This document shows positions 36,085 to 47,900 of a stretch of DNA of 64,000 bases, in pieces (within the stretch, counting starts at the first letter, position 1; every line of letters begins with the position of its first letter). The notes under the pieces are model-generated. The model saw only the letters and a program-made list of their open reading frames with translations. It searched no databases and was not told where the DNA came from. The DNA lies in contig NMRA01000115.1 in assembly GCA_002633005.1 (NCBI GenBank), positions 827,965-891,964 on the forward strand. The letters are read 5' to 3'. A program made the translations under genes and the position numbers. This DNA is from Phoronis australis (Eukaryota > Phoronida > Phoronidae).

Positions 36085-39000
36085 ATGCTGAACTTCTTGG
36101 CATGTCGCCAAACGGGGTGTCACCATCCGCGGGCCATCAGTAACGCGGAGGTGACTCGTCGCTGCTTCAGCCTTGAACTGAGCAAGTTTCGTGATGTTGA
36201 GCAGAACCATGCTGGGGGTATTAACAGTCTGGATGTGGACCCTGTGGAGGGGAGATAGTAAGTGATTTAGAAACTGTATGAACTGATTGTATAGGACCCA
36301 AGTGGAAATGCTGTTGAGTAATTGTCACTTTATTTTTGCTGTCCATGACTGTAGGGTACAAAAACATTCTCTGCTCGGTAAAAACGTTAACACAATAAAT
36401 TATTGAAAGGTTTATTGATCAATTTTTGTGTAATAGGACTTTTACCTTAGGATATTCCATTTTACACAACGGCAGGTGACATATTTTTTTAAATTTCGAA
36501 ATGATCGCAAAAATAACATATCTTGTTTCTATGGTTACATTGTGGATGGAATGGCGCATATACAGTATGTGATATTTATGGCTTTATAAACTGCTTCATT
36601 ATTTTATCTTACATTTTTAATCTGCCGATGTAGCCCTCAATTCACTTAAAAATTACATGTTCGCTGTATATAGGCAACTTGTGGATTTTTAATGAGACCA
36701 AGCTTGTTCTGTCATTTCACAAAGAGTCGCGCTCTCCCTAGATTTTCGTGTTCTCCTTAGATTTTGTTTACAATTTTCTGTTTTGTTTTTGTGAAACAGA
36801 GGTATTTTGAATGGGAAATGTGATTAATTTTATATCATGGGGTTGTGGTAAAATCATGCTATTGCCTCACATCATTGTGTGAATAAACTGGTGGACAAAA
36901 CTTCACCTTGTTCACGTATGGATAAAATGCAAAGTAGAAGGTGTTTGGAGGAAAACCACTGCATGATACCTGTATATCTAATCTACAGTCACTGTAACCT
37001 CTCTTTATCATAGCACGTTACTTGTATATCTGCAGTGACTATAACCTCTTTTTATCACAGCATGTTACCCGTATATCTACAGTGACTGTAACCTCTCTTT
37101 ATATCTCAAAATCAATTCACAGACAAAGGCCTACTTTGGCAATTCATGAGTGGAATTGTATCCTTATTCAATTATCAGAATAAAAAAATACTTTTAAAAT
37201 CATAAAATTATGGATATTAGTGAATAACATTATTTCAAACAGTTTGAAATCAATGGTTTGTTTTGCAGTATGCTGTCAGGAGGGGCTGATGGAAAACTAG
37301 CCATTCACGACTTGGAAAACCTGACTGGCGAACCCAAGTGCTCACACAAGTGTGTGTGTACAGTAGGCCATGGCCATAAACACGCCCACAAGAAGGGAGT
37401 GGAGACAGTTTCTTGGTACCCTTTCGACACTGGCATGTTCCTATCCAGTGGCAGTGACCAAGTTCTGAAGATATGGGATACCAATACTTTGGTTGTAAGT
37501 TTGAGTTGAAATATTCTTCGAACACATGGTTCATTGAAATTTTGTTGAGAACATTTAACTTATACCTTTTATGTTGATTGTTTTTCTTTTTGCAGATGGT
37601 GGACAGCTATGGGTTTTCAGACATTGTCTCTTGTCACACCATGTCACCAGTAGCTGTCAATCATTCCCTGGTTGCCGTGGCAAACTACAGCTCTCAGACT
37701 AAATTAGTTGATCTGAGGACTGGTTCAGCCATACAGATACTGAAAGGTCACAGGATGCCGGTAGTCTGCTGTGATTGGTCCACTCGTGACCCATTTGTTC
37801 TTGCCACGGGCAGGTTAGTAATGAATGAGAGGAGGTATTTCTTGCTTTTATCCACATATGGTTTGAATGAGATGTCAAAGTTGGAAGAAAAGAGAGCATT
37901 AGGTACAGTCTTTAAAGTGCAGAAAGGCATATTAGTAATGGTGTATATTTACTGAAGAAAGTACCAAGGTGTTATCTGAAGAGATTGTGGGCAGTCTTAA
38001 ACCACGTACAACGCTATCTCTGGAAGCAATAGCTTTGCTGTATGTTGTGAGGTGAACCCTCTGTTTTGGTTCGTAAATATGTCCAGTTAGTGTTCTGTAT
38101 TACACACATCACCATGGAGTGAATGGATTACATCATTGGAAAGATTCAGCACTCCTAACTTGATTTACTCCTGTTTGAAGTTGTTGACTTCAGTGGACAT
38201 AATTAGTGCCACATGAGGCTGTAATGCACTATGTAGTATGCACTGTTGTACTGCACTATTGCAATGCACTATATAGTCTGCACAATTATACTGCACTATA
38301 TAGTCTGCACTATTGTACTACGCTATATAGTCTGCACTGTTGTAGTGTGCTATAGGGATATCTTGAATTGTTTCAGTCAGGACAACAAGTGTATGTTGTG
38401 GGACGTGCGCAGTGCCAAGGGAGCGCTTATGGTGCTTGATCAGTACAATGGCGGGGATTATGGTGGGGGAAGTACAGCGTTAGGTAAGTGGACCAACCAA
38501 ATGCCCTGTATTTCACTTTTGCTCCAAGTGTTCCTTCATTATCGAGTGCATGCTCATGGTTTCTGTGGCTCCGAAACCTACAACTTCAAGTAAAAGTTAA
38601 AAAATTGATACGGTTTTTGTTAAAACACTGCCTGTGACCTTCACCCCAGACATAGTACAATCATTGAAACTCCATGTTAAACTCGTACTATTTGAAGCAA
38701 TAATGAACCTGTTTTCATCAGGGAAGTTCCAGTAAAATCTGTATGGGAGGGGGGGAAAGGCACATTTTTTTGCACCCACCACCCATATTTTTCATTTATT
38801 TCTTCAGCCTACCACCCGTAATTTTTTATTTATAAGTTTGAAATGCAACCACCCGTAATTTTTTTTTGTTCTTGTGGTTGACTGCACAGGCGCTTGAGTT
38901 TATCTGTTCCTCCATCACCACTAACGTCATTCATTACTAAGAAAACATGTGTTTCTTATATATGGTTATTAGCCGTCGAGAAGTTCGAGCACCTGTGGTT

Positions 39001-40273
39001 AAATGGTATTATGGGCATGCCGATGAGGAGATCGGAGGAAGTGAAAAAGTCGGAGCTTTTTTGCAAGATGCATTTTTGTTTCAGTTTTTGATTCTGTGCG
39101 GATTGTTTATAAAATTTACTAAAATTACCCACCATCAAACATTTATGGCACAATGAAACAACAACGACCTGTAAATTTTTATTTTTTTGAAGTACGACCA
39201 CCAGCCATTTTGAATTTAAATCAAACGCAACCACCCATAAATTTTTATTTCAGTTGCCTTCCCCCCCCCTCCCACACAGATTTTGCTGGAACAGCCCTCA
39301 CAAAAATGAACTTTGGATTTAGACCACATATCATGATCAACTTGGTCTCAAATTGCTCCTTAGTCAAATTAGAGGCGATTTCATTGCTTTCAAAGAACTG
39401 ACAGTTAATCCTTGATTGAGACCATGCCCTCTTATGTTGGCTTGTAATGGTAGGTCATTTTATGTGCCAAGCATACTTTTGAGAAAAAACAGTCAGCTCA
39501 TTGCAATTCCAGCCAGCACTTCTCATCTGAGTACAAAACAAGTTGAAACAGTTTTTATAGCAGGAAGCAGAAACACAGGTTTATAGTTGTTTTAAGATAT
39601 TTTTTTCTGAAAAATGTAAAATTAAAACAATCATTTGCCCAAACACATATAAGTTTGTAATATATGTCATTTTAGTTTTACACAAGTCATGTATTGTGTG
39701 CAGGCAGTGGTGGTTTAACTTTTGTTGTGAAAGTTTTGCTATGTGCCAAATTTGTCCACTATTCTTCCAGCAAATACAGCCCATAGCGGCCATGTGAATG
39801 GACTCTCCTTTACTGATGATGGTCTGTTCCTTGTAACATTCGGTACAGACAATCGCATCCGGCTGTGGAACACTACTACTGGAAAGAACACCCTCGTCAA
39901 CTATGGTCACTTGGATAATGATAAGTGGAAGAGGGTCAAATTTGCAATCTCATCAGGTGCGAATCCGGAGCTTCTGTTCGTTCCCAATGGCAATGACATT
40001 CATATATTGGATTTATTCCAAGGATCTCAAATTGACATTCTCAAGGGACATTACAAGCCAGTGAATGCGTGCGTTTTCCACCCGTTTAACCAGGAGCTGT
40101 ATAGTATTGCCAATGATAGGAATATTCTAATATGGACACCAGATGTAGAGACAGAGAAAGCGTATGACGAGTATGTGAAATTGATGAGCCAGAAAGCGGG
40201 TAAAGAAGACGCAAAGGATGGGGCAATACAGAATCTAGCAACTATGGACGATTGGAGCAGTGATGAAGATTGA
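36085..40273 (+). CDS. ERCC8: DNA excision repair protein ERCC-8 / CSA
   Basis: WD40 substrate receptor of the CUL4-DDB1 ubiquitin ligase in transcription-coupled nucleotide excision repair; nuclear. Five exons: 36085-36257, 37269-37494, 37596-37813, 38377-38483 and 39771-40273 (stop TGA 40271-40273). They total 1227 nt, 408 residues, against 396 in human. The N-terminus MLNFLACRQTG matches the human start closely; an in-frame ATG 30 bases upstream (36055) adds ten unconserved residues. WD-type blades are visible: MLSGGADGKLAIHDLEN, WYPFDTGMFLSSGSDQVLK ending in IWDTNTL, LVAVANYSSQTKLVDLRTG, SQDNKCMLWDVRSAKG, VNGLSFTDDGLFLVTFGTD with IRLWNTTTG, FQGSQIDILKGHYKPVNACV, and LYSIANDRNILIWTPDVE. 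The C-terminus is acidic (DDWSSDED), as in human. Introns 1, 3 and 4 carry repeats. Converges with HDAC3. Confidence 0.97.
36970..37108. repeat. Tandem repeat, about 48-51 bp unit, 2.7 copies
   Basis: The unit TGTATATCT, CAGTGACT-TAACCTCT, TTTATCA-AGCA-GTTAC repeats three times with small changes. In ERCC8 intron 1. Confidence 0.85.
38226..38352. repeat. Minisatellite next to the ERCC8 exon 4 acceptor
   Basis: Three to four copies of a roughly 27-bp unit built on CACTATATAGTCTGCACT and ATTGTACTG. It ends only about 24 bp before exon 4 (38377), in the region expected to hold the branch point and pyrimidine tract. Confidence 0.85.
38721..39296. mobile_element. Inverted-repeat element in ERCC8 intron 4
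   Basis: Left end from about 38721: GTTCCAGTAAAATCTG, TATGGGAGG and a G-run. Right end to about 39296: C-run, CCTCCCACACAGATTTTGCTGGAAC, the reverse complement with two or three changes. Between them are several ACCACCC-TAATTTTT or ACCACCCATAAATTTTT tracts (38810, 38845 and 39230). Open frames of 65-92 codons on both strands inside it match nothing I recognise. No clear target duplication. Confidence 0.65.
39310..39430. repeat. Dispersed intronic repeat A, copy 1
   Basis: Blocks TTGGTCTCAAATTGCTCC, TTAGTCAAATTAGAGGCGAT, TTC and AAAGAACTGACAGTTAA are shared with 62045-62120 (POLR2E intron) and, more weakly, with 49020-49095 (HDAC3 intron). Non-coding. Confidence 0.6.
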
Positions 40274-41976
40274 TATTGTTTTGCTACCATAGTGATGGGA
40301 TGGATTTATAATTAGTGTGGAATTTATAAATGTTGCACAAATATGTATTTTACAAAACAAGTTCTGTCTAAACTTTTCTAGTCTTTAGAAACAATTATTT
40401 AAAATGTTGTGGATATTGTGACCATAGAGGTAGGAAATTGTAGTTTTCGTTGTATCTGATGATGGTGGCATCCTGTTGATGTTTGGTGCAAGAAATGAAT
40501 GCAAGACAATGAACATTTAATATGTGATTAGACTTATTATTCAATAGGTTGTCCAAACAAAGAACAAGTCCTATTTTTATAATCCGAGTAGAAAATGAAA
40601 AACAATTGACCACTTTTGTGGTATGAGGGTCTTATATGACATCTGAATGCATGCATTTATACAACTACAGTTGTGGCTTTAGCGCCACCTGGTGAACTTC
40701 AGGTTTTTGGTGTCCAATGCTTTGTTACCAGACCAATGCAGAATATTTTAAATGGTGCTCAAATGAAACATTTCACAAGGGACTTAGTTTTATCTAATGT
40801 AGTGTTAGGTTCTTCTTCATCAGGTGTTAAAGAAATTCTAAGTGTAAGCCAGTATTTGTCGAACAAGCACAGCCACGCCCTCTCTTATTCTGCAGTTAGT
40901 ATTTACCCACAATTTTGAGTGTATGTTGGCATTTTGCCAGCAATTGTACTATGGAACCGTAATTGGGAGAAAAATGGATGTCTCATAGCAGATCAAAAAA
41001 TTTAAGTGAAATTGTCAAATGTCATAAGTTTGTCGACTTAATATTGAAAAAAAACATACCCCGAGTCCAGAAATGGGTTAATATACATTTAGGACAGTTG
41101 TTGTCTGCTAAATAAATGGATTTCTTAAAATGTGTGCTTTGTACGACTGGAGTATGCACCACATTGTAAACTATATTTGTTTAAAAAAAGTTGTATCGGA
41201 AGAAATTCCATAAAATTTTGGACCAGCACGAGGACAGCTGGGTACCTTCAATACAGCCGTCAATTATTTAGTACTGTAATGGATGTACATTTGTTATGAA
41301 AAATGCATTGCAAAATTACTTGTCCACTGATTTAGCAATATATGGCAATTTTATCAGCCACTGAAATTCCATCTCAAACTGTAAAATACATGCAAAACAA
41401 ATATGTGAAACATAGAACAATAACATTTGGCATTCATATGAAATTACAAACATTTTAAAAAACATTTGAGAATTATTTCTGAGTTTGTGCAACACTGAAT
41501 TTTACTTTTTGAGGATGATTTGAAATACATGAATTTTGTTCAAACCTATGCCTTTCCATACTACAAGGATCCCTTACGAGACGAGTTGTAAACTCTCCAG
41601 GTCTGTGGTCTGTAGACACGAGAATCTAACAAAATGAAAGTAAAATTTTGTGCCAGGGAACCTCAGAAATGAGACCAGACAAATGCCAAATTGTTTTGCA
41701 GGGAAACTGGCAGTCACTGTATAACAATATGTACATTCTTGAGAGTTGGGCAAGAGAAAGATTCTTTTCTTGGCACTAAACTGTTTTTATGCATTGCACT
41801 TGACAAAAATAACGACACGGTGCTGTTTCACTTTTATTTCAGTTCATTTTACATTTACAATGGTTCAGACCATTTCCTATGCCGGACTCTAAAATGACAA
41901 TGTTAGATATGAACATGGATAAGCTATTTAATGATGTATGATGAGAGAAGATGACCAAACTGGAGAATAACGATGT
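40274..41976. other. Convergent 3' intergenic region, ERCC8 / HDAC3
   Basis: Candidate poly(A) signals: AATAAA at 41111-41116 for ERCC8 and, on the minus strand, 41833-41838 for HDAC3, 139 nt past its stop. No exon or repeat is recognised otherwise. Confidence 0.5.
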
Positions 41977-44900
41977 TCACATGGACAGTGAATTACAAAC
42001 ATCCAAAAACCCGCCGTTTTCTTTGTCGTTATCGTGGTCCCCATCATAGAATTCATTGTTGGCTTCAATCCTGGAACACAGAAATATGGATAACTACACC
42101 ACAACTTGGTTCATATGAATTCGTATCGGACTAATGATAAATAATCATGACTCGCAACATCATTCATGGGAATCTTAGTCATTTGGTCAGTGATAAAAAT
42201 CATATAAATTATGATTGATGATAAACCACGGAAGAAACATGTATCAACTGTTGATATAAACCATTTGTATCATTCATGTGAGTTTGGTTTCGTGAAAAGT
42301 AACTAAGACTAGTAAGAAATTTCAACTTGCCCTCCCACTTCTCAATTATGGATTCAATTTTTGCCATGTAATTGATAGAACATCACAGTTGAGAAAGAAT
42401 CTCTGAAAATTATTAGAGCAACTAGCAACTGTGTACATATTTTTAGAGACCTTGTACTTTTGCTGAGGCGAGATATAGTTATGTTTCAGAAATAGATGAA
42501 AAAAGCATAAGACAATATTTCTGACTTGGGACTTAAGGCACTTCTCTTAAACAGACCTTAAGTGTTTGGATGTAATGGAAATTAATAAGGGAAATGAAAA
42601 AGTAACTTAAGTTTATAGCTCGCAATGGAGAAAGGCAGAGACCCTACTCGTTTTTCAACAAGACTGGATAAATCAACGAAAACGGGCTAAATATCATTTA
42701 AACATAACAAATGTACATGCCCTTCAAAACACCTCATGTGTGCTTTAACCATACACTTGTTAAACAAATAAGTTTACTACAAGTATGCTAAGAATTACAG
42801 TCATGTGCTCAGTTTTATTGCAAATTGAAAGTGCCCACTGATCACATGACCCTGCACTCACCTGCTGTCTTCATTGTGATTCCTGACATCTGGGTCACGC
42901 TCGTCTTCATCCAAGTTCTCCATGCTCAACATGTCTGGTGGAACATCATGCATCTGGACACTAGGGGCCGCCGCTATACACTTCAGGTTGTCATATACAG
43001 TTTGTTGTACATTTTGCAGATACTGAAATGAGAATAAACTCTGGTAAGTTGGCCAAAAATAGGGTATTAGTTCTGGACTGTGCCCGAATCATTTTGAAAC
43101 TTTAGGCTCACAGCTACATCAGGTGATGCTGTGCAAAAAGTAATATTAGGCCAAAAATAGCTTAATTAGTTATAGTCCATGCCTTACTTATTTTGAAGCC
43201 TACACCTAACAGCTGACAATAGGTAAAAAACAAGAGAGACTCTGGGGAACAGAAAGATCCAGGCGTCAAAGTCAGTTTCTCTCTTAAGAAATATCGATAG
43301 CTAAAAAGTACCACATTGTCATATCAGTTTTGAAAAAAAAAACACTGACCAGACCCAATTATGGTATTTTCTTTGGCCTTAGTGTGTTACTGTCATTGTT
43401 AACAAATTCTAAGTTAGAAAGATTCTGGGAAAGTTGTGACCAGAAGTGCGATTAAAATTGCAAAAAGAAAGAGCATGTCAACTAATATGTAGTATAAGAT
43501 GGAGGATAGCTAACATCAGCTTGGTCAGCTAAATCATGGCTCAGCACTGACAAGACTTTGCAAGGCTGCATCCTTTTTTATTAGCCGGTTATCAGCTAAT
43601 TGCTAACTACAGAATGGTTAGATGATGAAGCGATGACCTTCTCTGCCATACCTGTTTTGTATTTTGGTTGTCGTATTTACAGCTGAGTTCTGGATGTAGA
43701 GAGAAGTCTGGAGCAAAGTACTCAAAGTACTCTGTAAAAGAACACCACATAACAGTTATCAGTTTAATGGCTTGTTGTCTTTACTGAGCAAAGCGAAAAT
43801 TACATACAAACCTATAAAACCAGTGACAATTCCTAACCAGTGAACAATAATTTATAAGCATCAGCCTCATAACATTTAATACCGAACGGTAAAAATTCTA
43901 ATTGCTAAAATGGCTGTTCATATTTTTTAGAGGCTTACCAAATTTTAGAAAATGTTGTTTGCTAATAGCTACACAATACAAACCAAGCAAAAAGGCAAAT
44001 TATACTTTTCTGAAAAGTTCTTTTTGGAGAATTCTGACAAAAGGACATGTCACCTATCTGCCATAATGTGACCCAAACTGAAGATTTTTATACCGTAATC
44101 TTTGAGTAGCCAAAGTTTGCAATTGTCCTTACTGACTCGCTTTAAACAACACACAATATCAAACAGCTACAACAGGGTAACCTACACTGCAATGAATTAG
44201 ACCTTGTGATGTCTAATGTCTAACAATCTGCATACATTACTTCTGAATACAACACTTACCACAGTATGGTAACTCTGTGCTGACCTCGTCGTCTATGATA
44301 ATACTGGTCTCATACGTCCACAGCCGAGATACATTCCGAATGGTATAGCCACCTCCACCTAGCACCATGAGCGGGAGACCAAACTCTTTGATAAACTTGA
44401 CGCACTCCCTGCAAAGTCCACAAATATAAAGCAAATACGCACATTTTAGGGCAACATTTTTAACACTGGAAAGTGCAACAAATGGCCCAATCAAAACAAA
44501 CTCACTCTCAAAACGTCACAGTCTGTATAAGCACCTTGATGAAGCAAGCTAGGAACTAGACACACGAATATGCCTTCATTCACCATTTCAACATAGGTCC
44601 CTTAGGCTTTGAAAATGTCTACATTGAAAAAGCAACAAATAGGCATACACACATTTAACTAATTCGTCCTCACTGAGTTCATACTGAGATATGTTTTAAC
44701 ATGCACTTACACTTTTTTGTGCCACTCCTCGAAACATTGCTACTACTAACATTAAAAAAATGATTTCATGAGAAAGTAGTTACCAGATGTCACATTTTTC
44801 AAGTGATGTACCCTACGAGTCAATTAAAACATATAGTAGTGATTGGCAGACTATCGTATGAAAGGGTTGATGTAATAATTCAACTCAGTGCTTCGTAAGT

Positions 44901-47900
44901 CCATGGGGACTCCTCAGGTGAGTCAAGAGATCACCGCGGTTAATCTTTTAGTTATTTAGAAAGTTAGTTTGCGAGAAGGGAAGTGAAAACATTTGTGGCG
45001 TATCTTTTATTCTTTATCTTTCATAAGCTTCATGAACCACCGAGAGGAATAAACGACTTAAAATGTTGATTCAAAATCCGTAATTGTTTAATCATAAATA
45101 GAGAGACAGGATGTATGGTTGTGGCTTTTGAAGCCATATTAGTGTGGCCTGCTTAAACTGGACAACTTTGGCAAAAAATATCAACACTAAACAAGGGCGT
45201 CTAATGCTGGCTTGGTCAACTGCCTTTTGGTGATATCGTAATAAGAACTGCTGTGGTGTGACAGTCGACTGTTCATGGTGAGGTGCTGACTACCGACATA
45301 CGGATACTTGTACACATATCAACTTGGACGCCCTCATTTTAACATATGCAGTGCCAGTGGCATTTCAGCATACCAGGGATTGTCTATTTTCACTCTCTCA
45401 TCCCAAGCCACTTCACTTTAACTTAATTCAGAGTTGGATTTAAACATGCATTCATAGGATGACAAATGAATCAGTCAACCCAAATGTTGAAAGGCAGACT
45501 AACCCGTGGCCTCGCGTGGATAAGTTAAAACAGCCCAGTCTGTCACTTCCCAGTGAGTCAGCACCACACTGTAAAACAAGATACAGGTACAAAATAAACA
45601 ACAATTACTTACTACAGATAATGTCAACACACTGTAAATTCCAAGTCATCAAATCAATTGAACCACTTTTCCACTTTACAAATATGATACAGGTGATCTT
45701 GTCAATACCAGAATGAAATACAATCACTCACGAATATACACACATCACCCATGTAGTCATATCTGGTCATCATCTTTTGGTGTAAATAGGCCATGTTGAT
45801 TTATGAACAACTTCACAAGTTCACCACTTCAGAATCGTTTCCAGGAAATTGTCATGCAATGCACGAAAGCTTAACACAGCAGGGAGCTCAGTGAGGCATG
45901 CAGTGTCATTTTACTGTCATTTACAATGTACTTAGAGGAAGATAACAATCACCCTGCCCATAGGTTCATCCAGGATTTAAAAAATAGGATGCCCAAAACG
46001 GGTTCCCAATTTCTAAGCCATCCATGACCAATGAAGCGTGACTACATTTCTATGACTTCAAGTCAAATTGCTGTAAGAGTGTTATAGTGCGGTATGTTAC
46101 TGTTGCGACATGGTTCTGCAGTATAATTTTCCGTATCTTACATCATTCAGTTCTAAATCAATTTTTTTATTCTGGACAGGCCAATGAGTTCCCAGAGCTG
46201 CAACAATCTAGTGAAAAGAGACACCCATGTATACTTGTTTACTTTACTTGGGCATCTAAATAATAAACAGAGCATCCTAGACAGGTGGTAACATTTGACA
46301 CTCTTGACACCCTCTAGATGAAGGCCTGACCTTGCCCAAAGCCATCACCAATTCCACAGGCAAAAACTACATCGAAACAATTTTCAAAACTTAGAGAAGT
46401 GTACAACGTTGCCATAATTATTTAAACGGTTAAAATAAATGAACTTTCAAAAAATTTCCTCCAACAAACATTTAATCAGATTTGGATCATTTTACCTGTA
46501 ACACAATGGCTGAAGGTTGGTAAAACTGTAACACGTAGTTAATGACAGGCTTGAAGATTCCTAGGTAAGCTGCAAAAGAACACAGAACGGTGATCTCAGC
46601 TTTAGCAAGATTCGTTGTCACATTGAAGTAAACAGCGGAAGGCGTGAGTTGTGGTAGCAGCCAGGTGACAACTGCAATGTCGGATTAAGGTTTCACACCG
46701 CTGTAAGCTTATTCACTTTGACACGGAGCTGGTCAAGAGTAAAAAATCCCCACATTTCCAGGTTGACGGCTGCACCCATACACTTAACAAGCAGTCAGAA
46801 AAAATTTAGATATTCCACCTCGCATGCAGACACTCTCTCTCGCCTGAGTTAACAGAGCCAAAGTAAACACTTCCCTTTCAACTTCACATACGCTGTCTTT
46901 TAGTGTTTCTGAGCGCGCTCAATACAAAATGTGAAAACACTAAATATATTACTTTAAAATTCTAAAATGTGCTAGCTTAATGCCATAATTGGAATTGTCC
47001 TACTCTCTCCGCCACACAACACAACAGCTCTGTTTAACTCAAAACATGCTGCTCCCCTGTTGATTGCTTCTCAAAACTGGAAAGAGAACAGTGCTACCTT
47101 CAGGAAGCACTCGAAGCAATTTGAACATGTCCTCTGCAAAGCGACTGTTTTTCGGCTTGAAGTTGTAATCAGTCCCCAACAATAAATTTGATGGAATATG
47201 TTTTTGATTTTTGGTTACTAAAAACAAAATATTATTTAAAAATAGACTTTCCACCACTGAAATACGTAAATTGCGTTCAAAACACATAAATTTGTGAAAG
47301 AGGTCTGATTCTGTAACTTGTGTCCATTTCTGTAATCACTGAAAACTAGGGTCTCTGCAATGAGGAGTATAACAAGTTTGTTTTCTCACTAACTCTATTT
47401 ATACTTCTGTTGTATTTAAAATATAAGTAATGCACACTACATAGAAACAACATAGTTTCATTTATAGTCAGAACAAGCAATATTCCCTGCAGCTGATACA
47501 AAAGGACAAGATGTAAATGACTGCACACCGTTGTCCTTGGACATCATTTTAACTACTATAATGTCTTTATAAGCATCGGTATCGAGTAACTGTGACCTAC
47601 TTGTGTCGTCTATACCCTCCCTCAGTGGTACGTTGACTGAGTAATATTGACCATTCTCTGAACCAATCTCGTACATGTCACCTGGAATGTAATGGCAACA
47701 ACAATGACAATCATATCAAGAAACATGCTTTGAATGTATGGTGCGAATTGGTAAAACCGCAAAATCTCACCCAAACGACAGAAATCTGTAGCCTCATCGG
47801 GAGCAGACTAAAGTAAAAGGACAAAAATGAACTTATGGCTAATAAACTCTTCGAGAAACAAGCACCTGTTACATAGAGATGAACTGACAGGTGGGTAGTT

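Noticed and set aside
38947-39234. Overlapping 69- and 92-codon frames inside the ERCC8 intron 4 element
   Set aside because: Both strands are open because the segment is T-rich and A-rich; no similarity to a transposase was recognised.
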